From assembly GCA_047967505.1 (NCBI GenBank), contig CM106541.1: a DNA stretch of 64,000 nucleotides. One strand, 5' to 3'. How positions within the stretch are numbered: position 1 is the stretch's first letter; each line of letters starts with the position of its first letter. Shown here piece by piece: positions 33,421 through 45,027 of this stretch. This DNA is from Dipteris shenzhenensis. Its lineage: Eukaryota; Polypodiophyta; Polypodiopsida; Gleicheniales. Under the pieces are notes generated by a model. That model was not told the origin of the DNA. It saw only the letters and a list, made by a program, of their open reading frames with translations, and did no database searches. Position numbers and translations under genes: made by a program.

Positions 33421-34339
33421 GAAAAAGGTTTCGTACTGAAGTTTGTGGTTCTCAGGTGGATACCTTGGATAATTGAATGCTTGTCCTTCACAGACGGCTT
33501 CTTACACTCTGCCATATCCATCAGACCTTCAAAGACATAATCCAATACGAGAATGTTAAATAATGCGTTAAAAAACAAGAGTGTTGACAGTGAAAGCGTA
33601 GCCACAGGAAAAGGGAAACCTTCGACGGTTGAGACGTACGTAGACAACAACAAACATGAATCTCAAACTATTGCTCCTGAACAGAAAGCGAAGGTAGAAA
33701 AGAAAGACAAGAAAAATGGGAAGACCGAAGTACGAATTCTGGACCGTCAGATTAGAGTGATACACTCATAGCTCGTTCTAGTAGGGGCACAATCCACCGA
33801 CTTCCAGAGCAGATATTAGACGCGATGAAGACAGGCAGACTTGCGCGAGGGCGTACACAGATCACAGAGAGATTTGAGAAGAACGAAATACCGTGAGAAG
33901 AGAGACCTTTCTATAATTCACCACTACTAGTGTCCATCCATAGAGTCTCCTAAGCCTAGTGATCCATCGTCAGAAAATGTTTGCTCCACCCTCGACGTCT
34001 TCACAAAAGAAACGCATCTCTAACAAACGCACGTAAAACAGAACGATCGAAATTTCACATCCACGAACGAGGCAAAGAGTGGTCTTTTTATATGTGAGCC
34101 CATGAATCCCGTTTTGGCAATCGGATCGCGATACGGGTTTCTTCCTTTTTCTGGCACGGATGAGAACTCATACCTTTCCTTGCTGAACGTCACGTACTTG
34201 GTCTTTGTTGGCCCATGCTTTCTGGAGGATTGTAGAAGGGTCCAACAAATTGGACGCGTCGAGAACCTGCTTGTATGCAATAATAATAAACAAATCGACG
34301 CCAGACAAAGACGCAATGCACATGCCTTGAATCCAGGAA
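33421..34339. other. anonymous DNA, some coding-like minus-strand sequence
   Basis: A minus-strand open stretch (about 34200-34020) containing KERYEFSSVPEKGRNPYRDP looks coding-like but has no family I recognise. Overlapping frames on both strands cannot all be real. Confidence 0.35.
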
Positions 34340-34650
34340 CATACGTGATAGTTGAGGCAAGGATGCACGCAGTTTTTCAAGAAGGTAGTCACCTTCGCAC
34401 AGAATGCAGGGAGCCCCAAACGTGATTATCGGTAGCAGATCACTCAGCGTGATCACACCCCGGAAGACAAGCATCAATGCAAGAAGAGAAGGTAGACTTG
34501 TGCCCCAAAGAGAGTGCCCTGTGAAGCGCAATCGAGCAAGCTCGCCATGTTTGCGCAAATGATCCAGAATTTCAGGAAGAACTGCTTGGTATGGAGCGAG
34601 GGCCGCATCGTAAACTCCAAATCGGTAGCTCGTCATGAAGACCTACGCAT
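34340..34650 (-). pseudogene. class-3 (PLIP-like) lipase fragment
   Basis: The minus strand reads SYRFGVYDAALAPYQAVLPE, ILDHLRKHGELARLRFTGHS, then LSDLLPIITFGAPCILCEGD and YLLEKL. This is the alpha/beta-hydrolase core of plant plastid lipases, enzymes that release fatty acids from glycerolipids. The nucleophile elbow should be G-H-S-L-G-G but reads GHSLWG. After YLLEKL the reading shifts frame and jumps to a possible RNHPCLN-like segment (CVHPCLN), so the region with the catalytic Asp and His is deleted. An acceptor-like GCATGCGTAG precedes the exon. I infer a dead copy. Confidence 0.78.
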
Positions 34651-35296
34651 GCAGCAAAGGGAGCGAAGCGCAGACAACGAATCCCAAACTTACACGTGGC
34701 GGGGCACGAGAGGTGCATGCGCTACGTGGACGTCTACAAAACCGGAGATGAAGAACCACTCCATGGCCGACAAGTGGAGTGCAAGCAAAAATTACCCCAA
34801 CGAAATACCAAAATGAATTGCTTCTGAAAATTACATTCGCTTTCACTTAGGCTTTTACATGTCCATGTGGCAGGCCAAAAAGAAAGGGCAACACAAATGC
34901 AAGCTTAGTTCACCTTTTCTCTTTTTTGTGGTTCTCTGCTCTTGGCTATGGAGGCAACCCTGATTCCTGCACCTCTGCTCCTTCCACGTTCCTTACTCGC
35001 ATTTTGTCTTTCGTGCTGCTCTCGCTGCAATCTTGTTTTGGTTCCGGAGCTTCAAGAATTCTTCTAGGTACGCTTTCTTCATTCCTTGCCGCACTTATTT
35101 CTCATTTTTGTTCAGTTCCAGCTTCTAAACCCTAGCATGCGCGCTTTTGCAGCACCACTCTTCTCTGTTTTTCCATCCGATTAGGTGTAATCGGCCTTTC
35201 GTCTCAAAAGTCAAGTCTGGGAACGAATGGTCCTTAGTCTGGTATTGAATGGTCCTTGCACGCTGCCAGAATATGGTTCGTGATTGCTGAGGAGAA
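34651..35296 (+). other. region upstream of the PPR gene
   Basis: Contains the presumed promoter and leader of the PPR gene. I could not point to a specific TATA box or start site. A C/T-rich stretch around 34915-35050 would suit a plant 5' leader. Open frames on both strands here show no domain. Confidence 0.4.
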
Positions 35297-37375
35297 ATGT
35301 CTGCCAGGATTTGTTTCCTTGTAAAGTTCTGCCGCAGGCTCCCGCCTTCTCCACGGAAGCGTCCGTCTCTTTTTCTTTCGGCAAGGCATTTTCCGGACCC
35401 AGGGTTCTCCGGGGACGGCAAAGAGTTTTCTTCGTCTGCTTCTCTTGCGGAGTTCTCACCATGGATCCAAGATACAAGTAGCCCTTTTAGCAAGTCACAT
35501 GCCGAAGAGGTTGAAAAGCTTTGCAGAATAATTGGTGAAAGGGATTGGGATAGGACTGTGGAGACTGCTCTAGAAAGGTCAGGCATAAGGTTGAGTACGG
35601 TACATGCGGTGGATGTGATCAAACTGCAAAGGAATCCTAAACTTGCCCTCAGGTTTTTTATTTGGGCCGCGCAGCAGGAGGGTTATGAACACAATGCTTT
35701 TGCAATAAACGCAATCACAAGAGTTTGGGGTCATGAGAAGGATCTGAAAGCATTTTTAGATATTCTTTTGGGCATGCGTAAGGAGAATTATATCTGGACG
35801 CCTGCGAAATTTATCATTTTGATAAAGGGCTATGGCTGGGCAGGTCTTGTCGATGCAGCCATGAAAACTCTGGATCAAATGGAGAATTTACGTATCAAGC
35901 CCAATGAGAAGCACTATGCTTGTTTGTTGAACGTTCTTCTGAAAGAAAAACAGTTTCAGACGTCTCAAATCGTCATCAAAAAAATGAGGCGAGCTGGTAT
36001 CTTGCCCGACGTAGTAACATATACAACACTCATTGACGGTTCTTGCAAGGCAGGTCATGTTCAGGATGCGTGCAAACTGTTTGAGGAGATGCTTCAAAGT
36101 GGTTGTGAACCTAATCTCTTAACTTACAGTGCGCTGTTTAATGGTCTGTGTAAGGCCAACGAAATTGAGAGAGCTTTACAAGTGTTTAGAGGGATGAAGG
36201 ATGGCCCTCTAGATACAATTGCATTCAATACATTGGTGAGTGGACTTTGTGAATGCTCCCACGTGATGATTGCCCAAGAGTTTTTTGTTGAGATGATAGA
36301 CAAGGGGTGTAAACCTGATACTAGGGCGTATGCCATCCTCCTTAATGGTCTCTGCGAATTAAAGAAATTTGAGGATGCTGAAAAGCTTTTAGAAGCAGCA
36401 CTAGCAAAGGGCATTGTCCTTGAAGTAGGAAAATGTGCTTTACTTCTCGAGAGTCTTTGTGTGGGAGGTAGAGCAAGCGAAGCATATGTGTTGATGGGTA
36501 GATTGATTCCTGGAGACAGCATACCTGATGCGACGTGCAATATAATTATTGATAGTCTTTGCAAGGGTGGTGAAGCAAACAAAGCCTTCAAGTTGTGGAA
36601 TGATATGCTGAAATTTAACTATCTTCGTGCTGATTCTTATTGTGCCCTTCTTGATGGACTTTGCAAGGAGGGTAGGCTTATTGATGCAAAAAAGGTTTAT
36701 CTTGACATGATGAACAAGGGTCTTGTTCCGAGTGTTGGCATTCACTGTGCACTGTTAAATGGCTTTTGCAGAGCAGGCAACTTTGACGAGGCATATAGGG
36801 TCTGGAATGAAATGACGGAGAGAGGTTGCATTCCCAATGTTGATGTGTTTAACTCTTTGATCCATGGGCTTTCCAAGGCTGGGAAAGTGTCCAAGGCTGC
36901 TGTAGTATTGGAGAAAATGGAGCTAGCAGACTGCATTCCTACGAGTGCTACCTACAAAGCTCTCATAAATGGCTTTTGCAAGGTTGAAAACCCAGATGGT
37001 GCTTTGATGGTTTTGGAAAAGATGTCACAAAGAGGTTTTGCACCTGATGTTGCCACGTATGGTGTCTTAATTAGTACTTTATGCAAGGCAAGGAAAGCTG
37101 ATGTGGGCTATGGACTTTTCATTGAAATGAAAGACAAGGGCTATGTCCCAGGTGTTTCCACTTATGGTGTTGTAATTGAAGGACTTTGTGGGATTGACCG
37201 GGTGGAGGAAGCCCTTAAACTTATGCTTGAAATATTAGAAGTTGGTCAAAGGCCAAGTAATTCAGTCTGTGAAACAGTAGTTGACACTCTTAGCAAGGTA
37301 GATAGAGGTCAGGATGCATCAAAACTCTTGGAGGCTCTAGGGTGGAAAAATGGAATTCCTTTTCAAAAGATCTGA
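35297..37375 (+). CDS. P-class pentatricopeptide repeat protein
   Basis: 692 codons, intronless and intact. The start is the first ATG of the frame and gives an Arg/Ser-rich N-terminus lacking acids for about 35 residues (MSARICFLVKFCRRLPPSPR...), a likely mitochondrial or plastid transit peptide. From about residue 134 to the end there are about 15-16 tandem 35-residue PPR motifs, for example VVTYTTLIDGSCKAGHVQDA (about residues 239-258). No E, DYW or SMR domain follows, so this is P class, whose members bind organelle RNA to stabilise, splice or process it. Residue pairs 5/35 are often non-standard (A, C, G or K at position 5); T/N, S/D and N/D occur in three central motifs. The C-terminus ends in the last, partial motif. 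It is the only clearly functional gene in the window. Confidence 0.95.
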   Translation: MSARICFLVKFCRRLPPSPRKRPSLFLSARHFPDPGFSGDGKEFSSSASLAEFSPWIQDTSSPFSKSHAEEVEKLCRIIGERDWDRTVETALERSGIRLSTVHAVDVIKLQRNPKLALRFFIWAAQQEGYEHNAFAINAITRVWGHEKDLKAFLDILLGMRKENYIWTPAKFIILIKGYGWAGLVDAAMKTLDQMENLRIKPNEKHYACLLNVLLKEKQFQTSQIVIKKMRRAGILPDVVTYTTLIDGSCKAGHVQDACKLFEEMLQSGCEPNLLTYSALFNGLCKANEIERALQVFRGMKDGPLDTIAFNTLVSGLCECSHVMIAQEFFVEMIDKGCKPDTRAYAILLNGLCELKKFEDAEKLLEAALAKGIVLEVGKCALLLESLCVGGRASEAYVLMGRLIPGDSIPDATCNIIIDSLCKGGEANKAFKLWNDMLKFNYLRADSYCALLDGLCKEGRLIDAKKVYLDMMNKGLVPSVGIHCALLNGFCRAGNFDEAYRVWNEMTERGCIPNVDVFNSLIHGLSKAGKVSKAAVVLEKMELADCIPTSATYKALINGFCKVENPDGALMVLEKMSQRGFAPDVATYGVLISTLCKARKADVGYGLFIEMKDKGYVPGVSTYGVVIEGLCGIDRVEEALKLMLEILEVGQRPSNSVCETVVDTLSKVDRGQDASKLLEALGWKNGIPFQKI

Positions 37376-38667
37376 TTGTTTTTTACCATCATTACGTTGT
37401 CAATGGTGCTGTTCTTTGTACTTCAACATTTGTTTAGCAAATCTGGACTCCACCCCACATACTCTTTCCATGCCAAATTGCGCAGCTACTTTTGCACGGA
37501 AAGATTAAAACAAAAAATGGGTCATGAAGTTGAAGCCTAAACCTTGTGGTCGTGGAGTATTGAATTGTAGTGCCATTGCCATGCAAATTGTGCAACTTCC
37601 GTTAAAATACCCTCAATCTCTTTTCCTGGGATGATGCCTGATAGTCAAGAAATGAGATGTACAACATTTTCCTCAGGGACAATGAGGTGATTGTTCTCAC
37701 TGAAAAGAGCAATATAAGGAGCCAGCTCATCCTGTTTGACTTTCTCTTCCTAAGTGAATGTGATGGCTTCTATGAGTGAACGAGCAGACAGTTTTCTTAC
37801 ACATGATGATTTTGGGGGTCTCCAACCTGTTGCCGATGATCAAGGTGTTATTCTTAAATCCATAGCTGGATACAATTGGATAAACAACCTTAGTTGCACG
37901 TACATGTACGAGCTTTGTAAGAATGTGACTGTGAGGGGCATGTAAACTTTGTCAAATTCTGGAGGCAGATTGCAACTTCTGAAGCATCATGATCTGTATG
38001 AACTGGTTCTTTTCATAAGGGTTTGGTTTTGATGAGAGAGAGATGCATTTTGTGTGTGTGATGGTGCTGCTAAAGCCCTTGTCGTTGCTGCCGCATCCTC
38101 TTTTTGCAGGTAAGCGAATAATTTGTCTGAGTGTCATACTCGTACTGATGTTTCTTTGTGTAGCTAAGGTAGCCATTACGCTCTTTCTTTTATTTCTGTT
38201 ACTGGCTAATTGTCTTCTTTCACTTCTGACTTGTTTGGTGCGTGGAAGAATCTTGTTCTTTTCCTTCGGACTTGTCCTTGACCTGTCATCATCTTAGAGT
38301 TTTGCAGAAGGTTGAAGGCTTGGCTGGCCAATGTGTCTTTGGTCGTCAAGTAACATAAATATCATTTCCTAAGATTTACGTGAGCTTTGAGTCCTTTGAT
38401 ATTTTGGGGAGACAGTCAGAGAAGGGATCTTTCTCCGGCATCACCCAAAGTCTCTCCCTCCCTGCCCCTGTGTGCCCTCCTCCCTGGTCGTATCCTTCTT
38501 GGGCAGGAAGTATCTTGTGTACTTCAAAGTGCCAAATGGTTGGAGTACGAAGCTGCATAAAGAAGGCACCAAAGAGACTCTGGCTGGAATTTAAGTGGCT
38601 AAGGGCTTATTCCCATTACCAGTTAAGGAGCACTAGTTAAGGCTCTTAGCGGAGTGTCCACATTAGT
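37376..38667. other. downstream of PPR gene; no gene recognised
   Basis: This holds the PPR 3' untranslated region and intergenic DNA. Short open frames, such as the hydrophobic one at 38043-38297, have no supporting motif. Confidence 0.45.
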
Positions 38668-39066
38668 GCATTCCCATTAGCATTTTTAGAATGTAGTTAA
38701 GTTAAATGTCCTAATTGCTCGTTAAAAATATTCGTAAATTGAACCCCTTCAAAATAGGTACTTTAAGGACTTTTAAGAAGAGAAAGATGTTGTAATGTGA
38801 AAATTTAATGGTCAACTTAAGGTTGAATAGTGGGAATGATACTTAAAGTAAGATTCTTGTTAAGAAAATTTCATGGTCAAGATCAACTCGGAACTATACA
38901 ACATGGGTACTCGTTGGAAAGGTCTTGAAAAGAAGAATCCATTGTGACCTAAACTTTAAAGAACTAACTTTAAATCGATGAGATAAATCATTTTGTATAA
39001 AAATAACCCCGAAAGTTTTATTTAAGATTGCGTTGAGCATAACATAATGGGTTACCAATGGGAATG
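38668..39066. mobile_element. possible MITE
   Basis: TGCATTCCCATTAG near 38668 and its rough inverse ACCAATGGGAATG ending near 39064 could be terminal inverted repeats of a 0.4-kb AT-rich non-coding element. Only about ten bases match exactly and I see no clear target duplication. Confidence 0.25.
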
Positions 39067-39749
39067 TAATTTTCATTGAAGGATCGTAACGATCGATTCC
39101 TCCTTGGCTCCATATCAGTTATTCTAAGCATTTTTTTAGGCAATCTTTTTATGATTATCTACATGCACAGGATATAGATTATCCTACTTTCTTGTTATGT
39201 AATGATATCTTTTGATGCTTACGTGGAAGGGTGGTCAGACCAATAAACGTAGTTTGTGTCGGCCATCAGATTTGCCATTGACTTGGTTGTCCAGATGTGG
39301 TCGATACATGTCCCGTTTATTGTTGTGGCGTCTTGAATTAGCTGTGTCATCCCTCGTCCTTTGAGGAATTCTTGCATCCCTTGTTGCATGTGCCATGGCG
39401 CCTATCCAATGCCGTGATTATGTGTTGCGATGGTGGGAGGACCTGGAAGACCTTGACGTTGTGTGCATCCTTTGTTGCATTCGTGTAGAACCGCGCTGCG
39501 TGCTTGATACAGTGTCCATGTTGCAAAGTATGTGCTGTGGTGTGCACGTGCATGTGTAATCACGAAAATGTAGGAAAATGAAGTGGCAAAGTGTAACTTT
39601 ATTATAATATCCACAGAAAAGAAGCAGGTGTTATTTTTTTATGTGCAAGCCAGAAGATGGCGTCTGCTTCAAGGCTGATGGCCAAGCAGGAAAGCATGAA
39701 AGCGTGGGTGTGGTATGGACATTGTGTTGTGAACCTGAAACTAGACCAT
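39067..39749. other. anonymous DNA
   Basis: No gene or transposon end recognised. A direct duplication of GCATCC(C/T)TTGTTGCAT occurs near 39374 and 39465. Confidence 0.4.
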
Positions 39750-40650
39750 TTAGTTACAGTAGGCATCAGAACGCATTAAACATCTGGCTCGAAGTTGATC
39801 ACAATGTCCTGCATTGTTAATTGTGAAGCTGCCTATTGGCCTTGTGTCGAGCAGTAGAGCACACGCACTGGCGATACTCTTGGAGTGCACTGAAAGGAAA
39901 GGTTGCTCCCTCCAAAGGACTGCATCAATATGTGGCTCGTTCACTTGAACTGAGACCTCGCCACCCTCGCGAATCAAGATGCGGCCATGAAGGGAGGGGA
40001 CTTGCGGAATGACCTTGATGTCGTCACACGTGTGGCAAAAAGGCATGCTAGGTTCTCGGTTCACACACAAGCTACCGCAAAGCCGCGCATTGGTGCTGGA
40101 CCAGCTGGCCATTCAAGTTAGTGAATAGCAGGACCCCGGAAACCTGCAATGTTTGATGTGCATTAGTAAATGTCGAAGCAAAATACAAGCCACAAGAACT
40201 TCAACAAAACCAAAGGGAAGAGAAACGAACCTTATGTTCGTATCCTAGCTCAGAGACTTGTGTGATGAAGACATCTATCAACTCGTCCCGCTTAGAACCC
40301 TCTAGCATGTCCTCGAGTATGGTGAAGTCAAACACCGGTAGCGTGTTGTGAGCCTTCATGAACGAGACATTCTTCAATGCATACATGACCATGCCGTTGT
40401 CGTTGTACTCCTACGCTAGGCGTGCTTGCATCGACTTGCGCTCATTCACAAATGACAACTAGGTGGGGACAAAAAGAAATTAAACTTGGTACGATTAAGC
40501 ACAAACGTTGCATTGCCGAAACTGCATTCAAGAGCAACTTACCACGGCTCGGTCTTCATTGCAGGGCCCATCAGCAATGATTATTTGATAATTTGTGGCA
40601 CCCTCAGTGTCCACCTTGATTACAACAAAACAGATTGTGTTCATGAGATT
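39750..40650 (-). pseudogene. unrecognised spliced gene remnant (three exons seen)
   Basis: Minus strand. Exon X ends at 40543 with donor GTAAGTTG after NYQIIIADGPCNEDRAV. Exon Y is 40458-40231 (228 bp, phase 0 at both ends, acceptor CACCTAG, donor GTTCG) and reads MYALKNVSFMKAHNTLPVFD, FTILEDMLEGSKRDELIDVF. Exon Z starts at 40143 after ATTGCAG and reads VSGVLLFTNLNGQLVQHQCA. A one-frame shift follows, then an open stretch with MPFCHTCDDIKVIPQVPSLH and GRILIREGGEVSVQVNEP. One in-frame stop (TAG, in Y) and the frame shift mark decay. I do not recognise the family. The short alternating hydrophobic strands suggest OB-fold-like domains, but that is only a guess. Confidence 0.5.
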
Positions 40651-41780
40651 GGATATCGAGCCCTTGCCGTAGTTAATATGGGCAAATGCACGGGGGCACC
40701 TACTCAACAATGGTAGTCTCTGGAGAGAAGTTGACATTCCCCTCAAACGGCTCCCTCGGTAGAATAGTTGTAGTTGCGTTTACATGTAGGGAGAAGCTGC
40801 ACGATCCTATTTTGCCGGCAATAAAATGCATCAACATCCAACCTATCCTTGAATTCTTGTACGTATGCATGTGGAAGTTTCAATACATATGCCTTTCAAC
40901 TTGTTGTCAGCCAACACATCTTCTTGCTTTACTGGCATGGGAACATCCAAGGCCAGGACTACATCTGCAAAAAAGCCAACGCAAACACAAACCCAACAAC
41001 GAATGAGTGAAATGAATGAAGTGGTATTCTCATCATTAGTGTCACCAAGTAGTTTATGCTTTTTTGGCCAATGTTTTATGTGTAGCTTCTACCACTGATT
41101 TGCATATGGGAGTAATCTCATAGTAAATTGTTATGACATATCTTCCATGTAAACTGTTATGAACTTTTAGCATAGAAGGCCTTCTTCTTTATTTATTAAG
41201 ATCATTCTTGAGTGCCTTTAAGGCAAGGCTGATGGAAGAGGACGCTACAACACTACAAAAGGTAAACGGTTTTGTGACAGAACGCTACAAAGTTGCAGCA
41301 CGATCCCTCAACAATGGAGATCTCACAAAAACACGGTTTGCAAAGGATGCATAAGTACTAATCATATGGCTAAAACTATCCAAGTAAAGCACAAAACACA
41401 GATCAAAAAAGCTTTTCTCCCTTCTGTAACCAGCCCTCTTGCCTGTCCAATTATCCAAAAAAATATCACTCAGAAACCGAAGCTTTAATATTACGAACTA
41501 GAAGGAACACTGATATGTTCAAGAAATCCAGAACTCATTGGTGGGTCATGGATGTCGAGGCAGTGAAGCATTTGTAAAAGCGGTCTATGAGCCTTGGTCC
41601 TTGCAAATATATATACATCTAGACTGCAAAATCTGCTCGCTTTTAAATATCCCTGACCACACAAATTCGAGGTAGCTCTAGAGTATATATCGTCGACTGT
41701 CAACTTTGTGTGCATGCATGTTCTACATTTGATCCGCCCACAACGAACTTGCACAATAGTCACAAAATTCCATCAACAAG
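40651..41780. other. anonymous DNA, possible upstream exons of the 40-kb gene
   Basis: Further 5' exons of the preceding minus-strand gene are expected here but I could not define them. No RNA gene or element was recognised. Confidence 0.35.
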
Positions 41781-42029
41781 ATGAGTAGCATGATTGGAAA
41801 TTGTGTTTCGCCTAGATTGTTGGCTAGCCTCGTACCTGTACAGTCTGAGGTAGCTTCATCGTTGAAGTATTCAAAGTCCTCACCACCACCCGGATTGTTG
41901 GCTGGCCTCGTACTTGTACAATCTGAGGTAGCTTCATCATTGAAGTATTCGAAGTCCTCACCACCACCAACCTCAGAAAATTATGTCCCCAATAGCAACG
42001 ACTCAAATGTAAGCATCGAAGCAAATTGA
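41781..42029 (+). CDS. small ORF with a duplicated 26-codon unit
   Basis: The 82-codon frame contains two copies of a 26-residue unit with the core QSEVASSLKYSKSSPPP. Between copies three changes are silent and two alter the protein in this frame. It may be an exon of a larger gene or chance. The minus strand is open too, so the coding strand is uncertain. Confidence 0.3.
   Translation: MSSMIGNCVSPRLLASLVPVQSEVASSLKYSKSSPPPGLLAGLVLVQSEVASSLKYSKSSPPPTSENYVPNSNDSNVSIEAN
41817..41972. repeat. 78-bp tandem duplication
   Basis: Two copies (41817-41894 and 41895-41972) differ at about six positions. The unit length is divisible by three, so it keeps frame on both strands. Confidence 0.95.
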
Positions 42030-43502
42030 AGAAAACCAAAGGAAGGAAGTCATCGATATCTGTCACCTGCTTTGAAAGTAGAGCTCTCCACATTCATGGA
42101 ATCATTTGATGCACCCATCACAAGTAATCTGCAGGTTGCAAAAAACATAGCAAGCACTAGAAGGATGGATGATTAGCTGCTCCTCATAACTTTTCTCTCC
42201 CACATGCCTTTCCAATTCAATGAACGATAGGAAGCGCGACACCACCACCAGATACCCATCTCTTTCTACACCACAACCACAGAGGGCTCTGAATTTCATG
42301 CGCCACATCGAAGGAGACCCCCATCCCTCAGGAGGACCTGCATGCTTTCAAGGTATGGTGCAGGCATAGTTTGTAGTCGTCATGCTTTCACATTATGGTG
42401 CAGGCAGAGTTCACGACAACCCTCCAATCAACAAAAGCAATCAAACTCACAGTTCCCACCGATCAGCAATGGGACTCAAAAAAATTCTCCAAAATATAAT
42501 TTTCATTTCTAAAAACCTGACACCTTCACTATAGCCTACTCATCGAGGGTAGGCCAATAAGGACAAATGGATTTCACCTAAACAAAAAAAAGCATGTCTA
42601 TACACTGCGAGCTCTACATGTCCATGTATACAATTGGAATAGATGTAATTCCATGGTGACAATCCACAACTGGTTGTTCATTTCATGATTGTATGTGTGA
42701 TACTAATAGTGAGTGTGAGGTCCACGTATGAACATGGCTAGTGTTATGGAGGGTAGTTTAATCTATGGTCTTTGTGTTTTAACCATGGGAGAGTTAGGAT
42801 ACATGGTTCTTAGGTGTGGGGCCTTCCTTGAATACACAGATAGGTTGAGAGCCCCATCCAAGCTTGTGTCTCCCTAACGACACATGAGGGCAAATGAGGC
42901 TGTGTGATATGGGACATGTAGTCTTACCTGGGATGAGTTTGGGCATGTTCCTGGACTCATCTAGGTATATGCTTATGCCATATTAGCGGACATGCAAATT
43001 TCACCTTATGAAGTTTTCGTCCATGTTGCGGCCTGCTGGATTTGTGATAATTCTTCCTATCTTAAGTGGTGTGTTGTCTTATCAGTTAGATTTAGATGCT
43101 CATCTGGGAGAGACTAAAATGAAATGGTTTAGTCTTCACAAGTAGTTGTAGCTTGAATGAAGAGATTTTTGACTAACTTTTGATTAGCCTTCTCCTTTAG
43201 TGCTAGCATTTGTCATGGGGCTGAGTTTGCCCTTCACCTCGAGAGTGTCTATAGAAACTTGGTTCAAAGACTTTGTATAAATGGATGCTCACGTATGTGT
43301 GGATGTGTGGATTTGTATGTGTGAGAGCATATGTTTATACTATGATCTACACCCACTATTGGGCGCTAATGATGTCAATGGTGATCATATAGTTAGTCCC
43401 TGCTATGCATGATGGAGTTTATGGTTTTCAACCTTATGAGTGACTATCATGAGATTGAAACTGCACTATGTTGTGTTTTTAGAGGATGAGTTTGGGCATA
43501 TT
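42030..43502. other. anonymous DNA
   Basis: Nothing coding recognised. A 35-base phrase (GTTTGGGCATGTTCCTGGACT, continuing CATCTAGGTATAT) occurs at about 42949 and again at about 43490, a dispersed copy of the repeat that follows. Confidence 0.45.
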
Positions 43503-43607
43503 CCTGGACTCATCTAGGTATATTACTTGGGATGGTGGACTATGGCCAGAGGTTTCCTGGACTCATTTAGGTATATTACCTGGGATGGTGAACTATGGCC
43601 AGAGGTT
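43503..43607. repeat. 53-bp tandem duplication
   Basis: Two copies of a unit beginning CCTGGACTCATYTAGGTATA and ending ACTATGGCCAGAGGTT. The first half also occurs at about 42960. Confidence 0.9.
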
Positions 43608-43730
43608 GCTTGGCCTCCTGTAGCTCAGGAGTGATCTTGAGGGATCTACTATTGTGTGGTCATGCACTAGCCTACAGCACATCTGCCCCTATGTTTGTAC
43701 ACTGACGATTGTTGAGCTTGCAGGTTATCA

Positions 43731-44690
43731 TCCATACTATATCTTAAGGAGGAGGAGGAGCTTACCTTGCCATGTGTCGTGAGGGGAGGGAGAGCAAAAC
43801 TGCCACCTGTCGTGAGGGGAGGGAGGAGGGAATTTCAAAAAATGCTCTGGAGTCTGCACGCCATGAAATGCAATCAACACGTTGCCAGTCGTCAAGCTAG
43901 AACGACGCTAGTGTGCCACCCCATTACAGCTCTTGTGTTGCACACCCTCAACCCTCATTGCTCCCTCCTCACAGTCCTCACACACCCTCCACCCTCACTG
44001 CTCCCTCTTCGTTGTCCTCACAGTCCGCGCTCCAATGCTTCCTCCTCGCATGATGCATTCCTCCTAGACTAGACACGCTACTCTAGTGCTCTATCCTACT
44101 CCATTTTGCCCACTATAAGGCTCCATTTTTCCCTTAACTCGCTGTCCCCCTAGACTTGCCTCCAACTCCAGCCTCCATCGCCCTCCAACCTCTCTAGCTC
44201 CTACACATCTATACTATATCTTAAGGAGGGAGGAGGAGCTTACCTTGCCACGTGTTGCGAGGGGAGGAGGAGCTTACCTTGCCACGTGTCGTGAGGAGAG
44301 GGAGAGAAAAAATGCCACCTCCTGCGAGGGGAGGGAGGAGGGAATTTCGAAAATGCTCTGGCGTCTACACGCCATGAAATGCAATCAACAGGCCTCTAGC
44401 CGCCGGGTTAGAATGCCGCGAGTGCACCACCCCATTATAGCTCCTAGGTTGTGCACCCTCCACCCTCACAGCTCCCTCCTCATAGTCCTCGCACACCCTA
44501 CACCCTCACTTCTCCTCCTCATAGTCCGCGCTCCAATGCTCCCTCCTCGCGCAATGCATTCCTCCTAGACTAGATGTGCTTCTCCATTGCTCTGTCCTGC
44601 TCCATTCTTCCCTTAGCCTGGTGTCCAAACTCGCCTCCAGCTCCAGCCTCCATTGCCCTCCAACCTCTCCAGCTCTTGTATGTATGCTTG
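43731..44690. repeat. 477-bp tandem duplication with Helitron-like heads
   Basis: Copies start TCCATACTATATCTTAAGGA (43731) and TCTATACTATATCTTAAGGA (44208). Both contain the motifs CTTACCTTGCCA(T/C)GTGT, GCCATGAAATGCAATCAACA, CCACCCCATTA and long C/T-rich tails. The heads resemble the 5' TC end of plant Helitrons. I could not find a convincing 3' hairpin and CTRR end. The overlapping open frames (about 100 codons) show no domain. Confidence 0.75.
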
Positions 44691-44944
44691 CTCCTGGCGC
44701 ATGCAGACCTTTGAAGTTCGCGGACTTATGAGCTCTGACCTTCCGACAAATTCAACCCTTTGTAGATCATGATGCCGTGCTCCGTGCTCTGCGCTGTCCA
44801 ATTCTCTGTGAGTTTATCTTTGTCCGTGCTGAGCTAATTGCCTTCGTGCTCCGTGTTGTGCGCATCTCCAAGATCCACCTCGGTGCTCCGTGCTCAACCC
44901 GTGAGCATCTCCAAGTGCATACCCATTGCCCAATGCCGGGTGCC

Positions 44945-45027
<83 letters not shown>

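Noticed and set aside
35125-35622. 165-codon minus frame
   Set aside because: It is antisense to the start of the PPR gene, which has full motif support.
36124-36745. Minus frames of 100-155 codons
   Set aside because: They are antisense to PPR motifs.
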